Made by a program: the position numbers and the translations under genes
The notes under the pieces: model-generated
Seen by the model: the letters and a program-made list of their open reading frames with translations, nothing else
What the model was told of the DNA's origin: nothing
The model's database searches: none
Shown: in pieces, positions 48,989 to 58,353 of the stretch
How positions within the stretch are numbered: position 1 is the first letter of the stretch
Layout of the letters: every line of letters begins with the position of its first letter
NCBI GenBank assembly: GCA_022792135.1
Contig: JAAWAM010000015.1
Location: 1 to 64,000 of the forward strand
Length of the DNA: 64,000 bases
DNA from: Clostridia bacterium
Lineage (GTDB): Bacteria; Bacillota; Clostridia; TANB77; CAG-508
Direction: 5' to 3'

Positions 48989-49972
48989 ATCTATATTTTA
49001 AACAAAAAATTAAAATACTATACAAAAGAAATTTTAAAGTATTTTAACATTACGATAATAGGAATTGGTTTTATCATCGCAATTATTTTAATAAAATACA
49101 AACCAATCTATGAAGTAAAAATAGCTGGAAAAGAAATTGGATATACGCAAAACAAAAAGGAATTTGAAAAAAACATCCAAGAAACCTTAAAAGCAAATTC
49201 CAATAAAAACATTGATACGATTGATCTAAAAGAAAATCCAGAATATGAGTTAAAATTTGTAAATAGAACACTTCAGACAAACGAGAACCAAATCATAAAC
49301 AATATAGAAGAAAATTTAATAATCACTTATAAATATTATGAAATAGCATTAAACAAGGAAACCATTGATTCTTTCAATACCATAGAGGAAGCAGAAGAAT
49401 TAATAAAAGAAATAAAAAAAGACAAGGAAGAACTTGACTTAACCATTATAGAAAAATACACACAAAATCAAGAAGAAGTAAAAACGACAGAAATAGAAAT
49501 AGCCAAAAATGAAGTACAAGAAAAAATAACACAAAATATCGAAAAACAAAAAGAGCAAGAAAGAATAGAAAAGATGCCAGAAATAAATGGAATCAAACTA
49601 GCAACACTACCCATAACAGGAACCATCACATCAAGATATGGGGTAAGTAGTAATATTAGAAAATCAACCCATACAGGTTTAGATATTGCAGCAGCAAAAG
49701 GAACCCCTATTAAAGTTGTAGCAGATGGTACAATTATAGCAGCAAGTTATAATGGTTCTTATGGTAATTTAGTAAAAGTAGAGCATGGAAAGGGGATAGA
49801 AACTTGGTATGCCCATACCAGTAAAATGTATGTAACAGTAGGGCAACCAGTAACAGCAGGAGAAGTAATTGCAGCTGTTGGTTCAACAGGAAATTCAACA
49901 GGAAATCACTTACATTTAGAAATAAGAATAAATGGAAAACACGTGAATCCACAGAAATACTTATATCATTAA
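48989..49972 (+). CDS. M23 family metallopeptidase, non-standard start codon
   Basis: About 325-327 aa. A membrane helix (YFNITIIGIGFIIAIILI, about 17-35), a helical, charged middle part and a C-terminal LytM/M23 domain: THTGLDIAAAKGTPIKVVADG (H..D zinc pair), NLVKVEHGKG, TGNSTGNHLHLEIRING (HLH zinc site). It cleaves peptidoglycan cross-bridges or activates amidases. The frame is open from 48989, but no ATG, GTG or TTG precedes residue 194; only ATC 48989 or ATT 48995 lies at proper distance from AAAGGAG. Without the N-terminal part the anchor would be lost, so a rare start is more likely than ATG 49574. Confidence 0.75.
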   Translation: MYILNKKLKYYTKEILKYFNITIIGIGFIIAIILIKYKPIYEVKIAGKEIGYTQNKKEFEKNIQETLKANSNKNIDTIDLKENPEYELKFVNRTLQTNENQIINNIEENLIITYKYYEIALNKETIDSFNTIEEAEELIKEIKKDKEELDLTIIEKYTQNQEEVKTTEIEIAKNEVQEKITQNIEKQKEQERIEKMPEINGIKLATLPITGTITSRYGVSSNIRKSTHTGLDIAAAKGTPIKVVADGTIIAASYNGSYGNLVKVEHGKGIETWYAHTSKMYVTVGQPVTAGEVIAAVGSTGNSTGNHLHLEIRINGKHVNPQKYLYH

Positions 49973-49973
49973 A

Positions 49974-49999
49974 ATAGGGCAGTAGCTCTATTTTTTTTC
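49974..49999 (+). terminator. Terminator
   Basis: AATAGGGC and GCTCTATT with a short loop, followed by T. Confidence 0.6.
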
Positions 50000-50069
50000 G
50001 ATTAAAATATTAAGATACAATCGACAAATTATTCTTGACAAAGAAAATAAGTTATAGATATAATGTAAG

Positions 50070-50140
50070 TGGTCAAATAGGGACGGTTCTTCTTTGACCA
50101 TTGGCGAAAGAAGAACCGTCCCCAATTAGCCATTAGCTAA
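50070..50140. repeat. REP-like palindrome upstream of adhE
   Basis: AGGGACGGTTCTTCTTT and AAAGAAGAACCGTCCCC form a long perfect stem, flanked by TGGTCAAA and ATTAGCCATTAG. It belongs to the group at 31857 and 45807. It lies 20-90 bp before adhE and could affect its leader. Confidence 0.7.
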
Positions 50141-50160
50141 AACAAAGGAGGAATTTTTAA

Positions 50161-52767
50161 ATGACTGAAAATATAAATCAAGAAGAGAAAAAGGTTGAGC
50201 AAATGATAGATGAATTAGTACAAAGAGCGAAAAAAGCATCAGAAGAATATTTGAAGCTTGATCAAGAAACAATAGACAATATCACAAAAGCAATGTCTAT
50301 GGCAGGATTAGAACGTCATATGGAACTAGCCAAAATGGCAGTAGAGGAAACAGGAAGAGGAATTTATGAAGATAAAATAACTAAGAATATGTTTGCAACA
50401 GAGTATGTTTATCATAGTATAAAATATGAAAAGACAGTAGGGGTTATTCGTGAAAATGAAGAAGAAGGATATGTAGAAATTGCAGAACCAGTCGGAATTA
50501 TTGCTGGAGTAACACCAGTTACTAATCCAACTTCAACTACTATGTTTAAATCTATTATTGCAGCGAAAACAAGAAATGTTATCATTTTTGGTTTCCATCC
50601 ATCTGCGCAAAAATGTAGTGTAGAAGCAGCAAAAACAGTAAGAGATGCTGCTATTGCTGCTGGAGCGCCTAAAGATTGTATTTTATGGATTGAAGAACCA
50701 AGCATTTTAGCTACTAGAGCTTTAATGAATCATCCTGGAGTTAATTTAATTTTAGCAACTGGGGGAACTGGAATGGTAAAAGCTGCTTATTCTTGTGGAA
50801 AGCCTGCATTAGGAGTAGGTCCAGGAAATGTACCATGTTATATTGATAAAACGGCAAAACTTCCGACATCGGTTAATGATTTAGTAATGTCAAAAGCTTT
50901 TGATAATGGGATGATATGTGCTTCAGAGCAAGCTGTTTTAGTAGACAGAGAGATTTACGAGGAATTTGAACGCTTAATGAGAGAAGCAGGATGTTATTTT
51001 ACAAATGAAGAGGAAAAAGAAAAATTAAAAAATAGTATGTTTGAATACAGTCAAGAATATGGTTATAAATTGAAATCTCATGTACCAGGGCAATCTCCTT
51101 TTAAAATAGCTCAAGAGGCTGGATTTGAAATACCACAAGAGACAAAAGTATTAGTGGTTTATGAAGAAGGAATTGGACAAGACTATCCATTCTCAAAAGA
51201 AAAGTTGAGTCCAGTTTTAACCTATTATATTGTAGGAAATGAAGAAGAAGGAATTGAAAAAGCTGAAAGATTACTGGAATTTGGAGGACTTGGGCATTCT
51301 GCTGTTATCCATTCAGAAAAGGAAGAAAGCATATTAAAATTCTCAGAAACAATGAAAGCAGGAAGATTGATTGTAAATTCGCCATCTACTCATGGAGCCA
51401 TTGGTGATATTTACAATACCAATATGCCATCACTAACACTTGGATGTGGTTCATTTGGTGGAAATTCAACAACAGCTAATGTTTCATCTGTAAACTTGAT
51501 CAATATAAAAAGAGTTGCGAAAAGGAGAGTTAATATGCAATGGTTTAAAGTTCCAGAAAAAATATATTTTGAAGCAGGTTCAATTGCTTACCTAGAAAAA
51601 ATGCCAGATATAGAAAGAGCATTTATTGTAACAGACGAGTCTATGATAAAATTAGGGTATGTTGACAAGATTTTATATCATTTAAGAAAAAGAAATCAAT
51701 ATGTACATTCAGAAATCTTTAGTGAAGTTGAGTCAGATCCATCTTTTGATACCATCAAAAAAGGTGTGCAAGCCATGGAAAGTTTCAAGCCAGATGTCAT
51801 TATTGCATTAGGAGGAGGAAGTCCAATTGATGCTGCAAAAGGTATGTGGTTATTCTATGAACATCCAGATGCAGATGTAGAGGGGCTAAAATTAAAATTT
51901 ATGGATATCAGAAAACGTACTTATAAGTTCCCAAAATTAGGAACAAAATCTAAGATGGTAGCCATTCCGACCACTTCTGGAACTGGTTCAGAAGTAACTT
52001 CATTTGCGGTTATTACAGATAAAGAGAAAAACAAAAAATATCCATTAGCAGATTATGAATTAACACCAGATGTAGCAATTGTTGACCCAGACTTAGTTAT
52101 GAGTTTACCAAAATCGATTACAGCAGATACAGGAATGGATGTTTTAACACATGCCATTGAGGCTTATGTATCGAATATGGCATCAGATTATACCGATGGT
52201 TTAGCAGAAAAAGCAGTAGAATTAATCTTAAAATATTTAGAAACTGCCTATGATGATGGAAGCAACAGAGAAGCAAGAGAAAGAGTTCATAATGCAAGTA
52301 CAATTGCTGGTATGGCATTTACCAATGCTTTTTTAGGAATTAATCATTCTTTAGCACACAAAATGGGCGCAGAATTCCATATGCCACATGGAAGAATTAA
52401 TGCAATTTTATTACCTTATGTCATTAAATATAATAGCAATAAACCTACAAAATTTGTGTCTTTTCCTAAATATGAATATTTTATTGCAGATCAGAAATAT
52501 CAAGAATTAGCTAAGAAAGTAGGGTTAAAAGCAGATACAATAGAAGAAGGAGTCAATAGCTTAATTAAGAAAATTAAAGAGATGAATGCTCATATGAATA
52601 TTCCACAATCTTTCCAAGAAGCTGGAATTGAAGAAGAAGAATTTTTAGCAAAAGTAGATATCTTAGCAGATAGAGCTTTTGAAGATCAATGTACAACAGC
52701 TAACCCAAGGGTTCCATTAGTAACAGAATTAAAACAAATTTTATTAGATAGCTATTATGGAAAATAG
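50161..52767 (+). CDS. adhE: Bifunctional acetaldehyde-CoA / alcohol dehydrogenase
   Basis: 868 aa. Two domains: aldehyde dehydrogenase (1-440) with the catalytic Cys in GMICASEQAV and NAD motif ATGGTGMVKAAYSCGKPALG (parts), and iron-dependent alcohol dehydrogenase (460-868) with ALGGGSPIDAAKGMW, PTTSGTGSEVTSFAVI and metal-binding HAIEAYVSN and NHSLAHKMGAEFH. It reduces acetyl-CoA to ethanol and recycles NADH. AAAGGAGG before ATG. Works with PflB. Confidence 0.97.
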   Translation: MTENINQEEKKVEQMIDELVQRAKKASEEYLKLDQETIDNITKAMSMAGLERHMELAKMAVEETGRGIYEDKITKNMFATEYVYHSIKYEKTVGVIRENEEEGYVEIAEPVGIIAGVTPVTNPTSTTMFKSIIAAKTRNVIIFGFHPSAQKCSVEAAKTVRDAAIAAGAPKDCILWIEEPSILATRALMNHPGVNLILATGGTGMVKAAYSCGKPALGVGPGNVPCYIDKTAKLPTSVNDLVMSKAFDNGMICASEQAVLVDREIYEEFERLMREAGCYFTNEEEKEKLKNSMFEYSQEYGYKLKSHVPGQSPFKIAQEAGFEIPQETKVLVVYEEGIGQDYPFSKEKLSPVLTYYIVGNEEEGIEKAERLLEFGGLGHSAVIHSEKEESILKFSETMKAGRLIVNSPSTHGAIGDIYNTNMPSLTLGCGSFGGNSTTANVSSVNLINIKRVAKRRVNMQWFKVPEKIYFEAGSIAYLEKMPDIERAFIVTDESMIKLGYVDKILYHLRKRNQYVHSEIFSEVESDPSFDTIKKGVQAMESFKPDVIIALGGGSPIDAAKGMWLFYEHPDADVEGLKLKFMDIRKRTYKFPKLGTKSKMVAIPTTSGTGSEVTSFAVITDKEKNKKYPLADYELTPDVAIVDPDLVMSLPKSITADTGMDVLTHAIEAYVSNMASDYTDGLAEKAVELILKYLETAYDDGSNREARERVHNASTIAGMAFTNAFLGINHSLAHKMGAEFHMPHGRINAILLPYVIKYNSNKPTKFVSFPKYEYFIADQKYQELAKKVGLKADTIEEGVNSLIKKIKEMNAHMNIPQSFQEAGIEEEEFLAKVDILADRAFEDQCTTANPRVPLVTELKQILLDSYYGK

Positions 52768-52778
52768 AATATAAAAAT

Positions 52779-52832
52779 AGAGTACACCCCAAATGTTATA
52801 CTTTTTATCTAACATTTAGGGTGTATTTTTTT
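52779..52832. terminator. Bidirectional terminator between adhE and asnS
   Basis: TACACCCCAAATGTTA and TAACATTTAGGGTGTA form a strong stem with T and A runs at its ends. Confidence 0.85.
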
Positions 52833-52845
52833 TACTGATATTTTT

Positions 52846-54237
52846 TTAAAATTCGCAATTTTTTGGTGTTCTTGGGAAAGGAATGACATCACGGATATTT
52901 TGCATACCAGTTAAATACATAATAGCTCTTTCAAAACCAAGACCAAAACCAGAATGGATACAACTTCCATATTTTCTTAAATCTAAATACCAATCATAAC
53001 AATCAAGTGGCATATCAAGTTCTTTCATTCGGGTAAGTAATTTATCATAATCCTCTTCTCTTTGACTACCGCCAATTATTTCCCCAATTCCTGGAACTAA
53101 TAAATCAGTAGCAGCAACAGTTTTTCCATCTGGATTTAATTTCATATAGAAAGCTTTAATATCTTTTGGATAGTCTGTTAAGAAAACAGGTTTCTGATAA
53201 ATTTTTTCACAGATGTATCTTTCGTGTTCTGTTTGTAAATCCATTCCCCAAGATACTTTCACTTCAAATTCATCATTATGTTTTTCTAGTTCTTTGACAG
53301 CATCTGTATAACTAACTCGAACGAAATCAGAGGTGATAACATGATGTAATCGATCTAATAGTCCTGTATCAATAAATTTATTGAAAAATTCCATTTCTTC
53401 AGGACAATGATCTAAAACATATTGAAAAATATATTTAATCATATCTTCTGCTAAATCCATATCGTCTTGTAAATCGGCAAAACAAATTTCAGGTTCTATC
53501 ATCCAAAATTCTGCAGCGTGTTTTACAGTGTTTGAGTTTTCAGCTCGAAAAGTTGGACCAAAAGTGTAAACATTGCAAAAGCTTTGGGCAAATGTTTCGG
53601 CATTTAATTGACCACTAACCGTTAAGTGAGCAGATTTTCCAAAAAAGTCTTGTGAAAAATCTACTTGCCCATCTTCTGTTTTAGGAATATTGCCTAAATC
53701 AAACGAGTTGACACGAAACATTTCTCCAGCACCTTCAGCATCACTTCCAGTAATGATAGGGGTATTAACATAAACAAATCCCCTTTCTTGGAAAAACTTG
53801 TGGATAGCATAAGCTAAAACACTTCTCACTCTAAATACGGCATTGAATGTATTACTTCTAGGACGAAGATGAGAAATGGTTCTTAAATATTCAAAAGAAT
53901 GCTTTTTCTTTTGAAGTGGATAGCTACTATCTGCTAAGCTTTCGACTTCAATATTGGTTGCTTGTATTTCAAAAGGTTGTTTTGCATTTTCAGTTAGTAC
54001 AAATTTCCCAGTTACTTTGATAGAAGAACTAATTGTTAATTTTTTAATGGCATCAAAATTTTCTAATTTATCGGTAAAAACAACTTGAACATTTTTAAAA
54101 AAGGTACCATCATTTAATTCAATAAAACCAAAAGTTTTAGAATCTCTTACGGTTTTTACCCAAGCTTCTATGGTAATATCTTTATCTACATAGGTATCGG
54201 TTTCTCTGTATAAATTTTTTATGGTTATGTTTTTCAT
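52846..54237 (-). CDS. asnS: Asparaginyl-tRNA synthetase
   Basis: 463 aa class IIb synthetase. N-terminal OB-type anticodon-binding domain ([23 protein letters not shown]), then catalytic core with motif 2 ([12 protein letters not shown]) and motif 3 ([21 protein letters not shown]). The [17 protein letters not shown] segment and the GSDAEGAGE insertion are typical of AsnRS rather than AspRS. It charges tRNA-Asn. ATG lies close to GGAGGAAT. Confidence 0.95.
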   Translation of the reverse strand: MKNITIKNLYRETDTYVDKDITIEAWVKTVRDSKTFGFIELNDGTFFKNVQVVFTDKLENFDAIKKLTISSSIKVTGKFVLTENAKQPFEIQATNIEVESLADSSYPLQKKKHSFEYLRTISHLRPRSNTFNAVFRVRSVLAYAIHKFFQERGFVYVNTPIITGSDAEGAGEMFRVNSFDLGNIPKTEDGQVDFSQDFFGKSAHLTVSGQLNAETFAQSFCNVYTFGPTFRAENSNTVKHAAEFWMIEPEICFADLQDDMDLAEDMIKYIFQYVLDHCPEEMEFFNKFIDTGLLDRLHHVITSDFVRVSYTDAVKELEKHNDEFEVKVSWGMDLQTEHERYICEKIYQKPVFLTDYPKDIKAFYMKLNPDGKTVAATDLLVPGIGEIIGGSQREEDYDKLLTRMKELDMPLDCYDWYLDLRKYGSCIHSGFGLGFERAIMYLTGMQNIRDVIPFPRTPKNCEF

Positions 54238-54379
54238 AAGAATTCCTCCATTTTTTTAGTATGTCCTTATTATATGCTAAATAATGATGAATTTCAAGAG
54301 AATGTTAAAATTCTTTCCATCACTTTTTTCGTAAAGGAAACATAATATATAACAAAATAAAGTGAAAGGTGGGAAAACT

Positions 54380-54720
54380 ATGTCAGAGTACATAATAAAA
54401 GGAGGAAAGAAACTAGAAGGAGAAGTAAGCATATCTGGTTCTAAAAATGCAGCATTACCAATTATAGCAGCAACTATATTAAATGGAGGAAAAACAACAT
54501 TATACAATGTACCCAATATACATGATACACAAATGATGTTCGAAATACTAAAACAAATAGGGGCAACTGTAATGAAAAAGAAAAACAAAGTTATCATAGA
54601 TACCAGCAAAATAAACAAATATGAAATTCCAGAAGAACTAATGAGGCAAATGCGTTCTTCTGTTATTTTTGTAGGAAGTTTGATTGGAAAATATAAAAAA
54701 GCAGTTTTTTCCTATCCAGG
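54380..54720 (+). pseudogene. murA: murA 5' segment (UDP-GlcNAc enolpyruvyl transferase, split)
   Basis: Residues 1-113: SEYIIKGGKKLEGEVSISGSKNAALP (K22-N23 catalytic block), NVPNIHDTQ and MRSSVIFVGSLIGKYKKA, ending in SYPGG. The serine-recombinase element interrupts here, two codons before the catalytic Cys; frame 0 reaches a stop at 54736. The rest is at 59989-60902. Joined and with one CGG base removed the protein is 417 aa, the usual MurA length. MurA starts peptidoglycan synthesis and is essential, so a second copy or an excised subpopulation must exist. ATG 54380 follows AAAGGTGGG. Confidence 0.88.
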
Positions 54721-54736
54721 GGATTGCGATATTTAG

Positions 54737-55215
54737 TGGATACATCGGACGAGTTTAAGATAAATGAGTGGATTATGGAATTTACCATATGATTTTGACA
54801 TTTTAAATTCATTAGAAGATGAACATTTAATAGGTGGAAGTACTCATAAAGCAAAATCTACCTACTTAACAGAAGAAGGATTAGAAAAAGTCAAATTTTC
54901 AAAAAGAAATAAGAATTGTTGATTACTATTTTAAGAGGGGAGATAATCAAAACAGACAGCAAAAGGCAGAAAATTTACGAATTGTATTTTGAAGGAGAAA
55001 GAAGATTATAAACTAGAGTATTTAAGACATTTACAGTGGCAACATGCAATTGAAATATCAAAAAAATACCTAGTCTAACTATATTCAAAATATTGTTCCA
55101 AAAAATCAACTAAAAGTAAGAATTTACCAAAAGTGTAAGTGACTTGCTTATTTATTTGCCTTAAAAAAGATCATATTTATTTATGATGAGAATATTTTTA
55201 AGAGAGGTGGTGTAC
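54737..55215. other. Decayed left end of the murA element
   Basis: About 480 bp without a convincing gene. A 52-codon frame starts at ATG 54763 (SGLWNLPYDFDILNSLEDEH) and runs to a stop at 54921, apparently a fragment of an unknown protein. No clear promoter. Confidence 0.4.
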
Positions 55216-55380
55216 TTGAATGAAGAAATAAACAAATCGAAAATACATAAAAATAAAAAGGATAAATTACCATTTGCAGTGTTTATAAGTCCTATAAATA
55301 AAAAACAAGGAAGTAGTCAAGATTATAAAGAAATATTTACTGATATAATTTCAGATAGAATAAAACAAAAATACAAATGA
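55216..55380 (+). CDS. Small hypothetical protein
   Basis: 54 aa, basic, soluble (NEEINKSKIHKNKKDKLPFA, then VFISPINKKQGSSQDYKEIF). TTG start after GAGGTGG, preferred to ATG 55183, which has no site. Its stop overlaps the next small ORF. Function unknown; part of the murA element. Confidence 0.45.
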   Translation: MNEEINKSKIHKNKKDKLPFAVFISPINKKQGSSQDYKEIFTDIISDRIKQKYK

Positions 55381-55475
55381 AAGAACAAAAATTTGCAAAA
55401 GCATTGAAAAAATGTTCGGTATATGATATAAATAGAATAAATAAAATAGATTTCGAGTTGTTTAGAAATTTATAA
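55377..55475 (+). CDS. Tiny ORF coupled to the preceding gene
   Basis: 32 aa (MKEQKFAKALKKCSVYDINR...), beginning in an ATGA overlap with the stop of the previous gene. Probably translated by coupling, if at all. No family recognised. Confidence 0.35.
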   Translation: MKEQKFAKALKKCSVYDINRINKIDFELFRNL

Positions 55476-55498
55476 CAACTTGAAGAAAAGAGGTAAAA

Positions 55499-56380
55499 AT
55501 GGATGAAAATAAAATGCAATTAATAAACAAATTATTTAAGAATGAAACCATAAGAACAATATGGGATAAAGAGGAAGAAAAATATTATATCAGTATAATA
55601 GATATTGTTGGTACAATATCAAAAAGTAATAGACCGAGAAAATATTGGAGTGACTTGAAAAATAATTTAATAAAAGATGGATTTGAAGTGTCCGAAAAAA
55701 TCGGACAGTTGAAATTGAAATCACAAGATGGGAAATATCGTATGACAGATGTTACTGACATAGAAGGAATGTTTCGAATAATAGAATCAATTCCTTCAAA
55801 AAATGCTGAATCAATTAAACAATGGTTAGCACATTTAGGAAAAGAAAAAATTGATGAGACTTTTGATCCATCAATAGCATTACACAGAGCAATTGATTTA
55901 TATAGAGCAAAAGGTTATGATGAAGAATGGATTGCAAAAAGAATCAAATCAATTCAAGAAAGAAAAAAATTAACAGATGTATGGAAAGAAAATGGAATAA
56001 AAGATAATATCGAATATGCAATATTAACAAATGAAATATACAAAGAATGGGCAGGAATGACAGCAAAAGAATATAAGCAATATAAAGGATTACGAAAAGA
56101 AAATTTAAGAGATAATATGGATAATATAGAACTTATATTAACAGATTTATCTGAGGAAGCTACTAAAAGGCTTGCTGCAAAACAAAAACCTAATGGATTA
56201 AAAGAAAATATTAAAGTAGCTAAAATGGGTGGACATGCTGCAAAAGTTGCAAGAGATGATATTGAGAAAAATCTTGGGGAGTCAGTAGTAACAAAGGCTA
56301 ATAAATTGAATTATAAATATATAGAAGAAAAAGATGTTAAAAAAATTTCTGAAAACAAGAAGAATGATAGTAAAGAGTAG
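55499..56380 (+). CDS. BRO-N / DinD-like antirepressor protein
   Basis: 293 aa. The N-terminal BRO domain (about 10-110) has IRTIWDKEEEKYYISIIDIVGTI, SNRPRKYWSDLKNNL and YRMTDVTDIEGMFRIIESIPS. The C-terminal part (about 140-270), KLTDVWKENGIKDNIEYAILTNEIYKEWAG (parts), is DinD-like. Such proteins occur in prophages and mobile elements as antirepressors or damage-responsive factors. GAAAAGAGG lies before the ATG. Confidence 0.8.
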   Translation: MDENKMQLINKLFKNETIRTIWDKEEEKYYISIIDIVGTISKSNRPRKYWSDLKNNLIKDGFEVSEKIGQLKLKSQDGKYRMTDVTDIEGMFRIIESIPSKNAESIKQWLAHLGKEKIDETFDPSIALHRAIDLYRAKGYDEEWIAKRIKSIQERKKLTDVWKENGIKDNIEYAILTNEIYKEWAGMTAKEYKQYKGLRKENLRDNMDNIELILTDLSEEATKRLAAKQKPNGLKENIKVAKMGGHAAKVARDDIEKNLGESVVTKANKLNYKYIEEKDVKKISENKKNDSKE

Positions 56381-56438
56381 TATTTTTATGAACTAAATAA
56401 AAAGTTCTAAAATTCAAGCAAAAGCCTACAAAAAATGA

Positions 56439-56462
56439 GACTATCGTAAAATTTGTGTAATT
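56439..56462 (+). repeat. IS256-type terminal repeat
   Basis: GAGACTATCGTAAAATTTGTGTAA, close to IS256/Mutator-type terminal repeats, followed by TTTTAATACAGCTTAAGAAG and a CTTAAG-rich inverted repeat. Related to 25823. Only an end remains. Confidence 0.5.
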
Positions 56463-56598
56463 TTAATACAGCTTAAGAAGATTCCTTCTTAAGCCTATTA
56501 TTTTAGGCTTAAGTCTAAATTCTGCCTTCATACATAATCCTAAATTGGCATAAACACAAATCCCATTTACGAATCATTCTTGCCCATTTTTTCTCTAA

Positions 56599-56718
56599 GA
56601 AACAATAGAAAAAGCAGAAAAAGAATTTAAAATATATAGAGATAGAGAAATGAAACAATTAGAAAGTGATTTTGATAGAATGGTAAAAATGTTAAAAGAT
56701 AATAAGAAAAATAATTAA
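56599..56718 (+). pseudogene. RhuM-like C-terminal fragment
   Basis: 39 codons without a start: ETIEKAEKEFKIYRDREMKQ, then LESDFDRMVKMLKDNKKNN. It resembles the C-terminal end of RhuM/Fic-like virulence proteins (E.Y..YR..QD..YESDFD). A remnant next to the IS256-type end. Confidence 0.5.
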
Positions 56719-56759
56719 CTAACACGTTACAATTTATAACGCGTTGAAAGTCAAAGTAA

Positions 56760-57329
56760 TTATTTTATAATAAATTTACCATCTTTATAAACTAAAGTAT
56801 CTCCATTTTGGGCATTCTTTGGAATGTCATCTATGGGGATATTTTCTGGCTTGTTAGTAGTTAGATTCTTGCAAACAGCGAAATCCATACCAATATCAGA
56901 AATTTGATAATATTCTGGTAAAACACTTATTTCTGAAAAAAGAGTAGCATAACTGCATTCATTTAAAAGTTTATCAATATGGTTTGTATTTGCAGGAATT
57001 CCTGTGGAATCTACACGAAAATCTTTTGAAGAAACTTTTTTTATAGCTTCTCCAACTTCTGGATTTGCCTCTTTTAAGTAGGATTTAGGAATATTATATA
57101 TAGTTTTAGAAGAATAATCAAAACAAACAGCGAAATTTCCCTCAAATTTTGCAAAATGTAGATTTGTATTATCAGGTAAATTTTCTAGTATTTTATCATT
57201 TAATTGTAATTCTAAATAGTTTTGTAATTCATGAATAAAGTCATCTACAAAAGTTCTTTTAAGATTATTATGAATTTGTTTATCTAATAAATTTAAGCTA
57301 TTTAATGAAAAATTTAAAAAATCGTTCAA
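56760..57329 (-). CDS. Hypothetical protein with DUF3006-like C-terminus
   Basis: 189 aa. The N-terminal part is helical, the middle has two FAVC strands (NFAVCFDYSSKTIYNIPKSYL and MDFAVCKNLTTNKPENIPID) that look like repeated small beta-barrels, and the end DIPKNAQNGDTLVYKDGKF resembles DUF3006. TTG start after AGGAGGAAT. It is transcribed opposite to its neighbours. Function unknown. Confidence 0.5.
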   Translation of the reverse strand: MNDFLNFSLNSLNLLDKQIHNNLKRTFVDDFIHELQNYLELQLNDKILENLPDNTNLHFAKFEGNFAVCFDYSSKTIYNIPKSYLKEANPEVGEAIKKVSSKDFRVDSTGIPANTNHIDKLLNECSYATLFSEISVLPEYYQISDIGMDFAVCKNLTTNKPENIPIDDIPKNAQNGDTLVYKDGKFIIK

Positions 57330-57366
57330 AATAATTCCTCCTTATAGTATAATATATTTGGTGATA

Positions 57367-58230
57367 ATGATGAAAAAAATAAGAAATGTAATAATAATTA
57401 TAGTAATGCTAATAGGTGTAAGTAATGTAAGTTTTGCACATGGTGGTAATATTACAGGTTGGAAAGATAAAGATTCAAAAAATATAACTGAATATAATGG
57501 AAAATATTATGGCTACCACAAAGAAGATGGAGTAGTCCATTATCATCAAGTAAAATGGGATGAAGAAAATCAAAAATGGGTAATTGTTATGCCTGCTGTA
57601 TATTATGATGAAAATTTTAATAAAATAGAAAATGATTATGATGAAGATGCAAATAAAGTTGAAGTAGAATTAGTAGAAACGGTAGATGGAGACACTGCAA
57701 AATTTAAAATGAATGGAAAGCAAATTACTGTTAGATTTTTAGGAATAAATACAAAAGAAACGGTACATCCAGAGATTGGCGAAGAAGAATGGGGAAAAGA
57801 GGCAAGTGATTTTACAAAAGAAAAACTTGAAAATGCTACTAAAATTGAATTAGAGTTTGATGAAGTGGCTGATGAAAAAGATAAATATGATAGATATTTG
57901 GCATGGATATGGGTAGATGATGAGTTGTTACAGAATTTATTAGTGCAAAATGGATTGGCAGAGACATATATGTTGCAGAATAACTATAAATATGCTGGGA
58001 TTTTACAAGAAAGTGAAGAAGTTACAAAAGAAAACAAACTTGGAATTTGGAGTGAAGAAACAAGTAGTACACAAGATAATGAAAACCAAACAATACAAGA
58101 TAATGATACAGAGATAAATACACAAACAGATGACAACAATTTACTATATATAATTATTGGAATAATAATATTGATGATTATAAGCATATTTAATATAGCA
58201 CATAATAAGAAAAAAGAAAAGCAGTTATAA
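57367..58230 (+). CDS. Membrane-anchored staphylococcal nuclease-like protein
   Basis: 287 aa. Signal peptide (about 1-22, ending SFAHG), a YHYH-like region (HKEDGVVHYHQVKWDEENQK), then an SNase domain (about 97-235): ELVETVDGDTAKF, ITVRFLGINTKET with the first catalytic Arg, DKYDRYLAWIWVDDELLQNLLVQNGLA (parts) with the second Arg, and NKLGIWS. A Gln/Asn/Thr-rich stalk and C-terminal membrane helix follow. It probably cleaves extracellular DNA or RNA. It is common in Gram-positive elements. Confidence 0.85.
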   Translation: MMKKIRNVIIIIVMLIGVSNVSFAHGGNITGWKDKDSKNITEYNGKYYGYHKEDGVVHYHQVKWDEENQKWVIVMPAVYYDENFNKIENDYDEDANKVEVELVETVDGDTAKFKMNGKQITVRFLGINTKETVHPEIGEEEWGKEASDFTKEKLENATKIELEFDEVADEKDKYDRYLAWIWVDDELLQNLLVQNGLAETYMLQNNYKYAGILQESEEVTKENKLGIWSEETSSTQDNENQTIQDNDTEINTQTDDNNLLYIIIGIIILMIISIFNIAHNKKKEKQL

Positions 58231-58353
58231 ATAAAAAGTTCTAAAATTTCAGTAGAAATATTGAAAATTTAGAACTTTTGACGTATAATAGCAACAATAA
58301 AACATAAAAATTATAAAAATGTTATTGGTACATTATAAAAATGGAGGTATATC

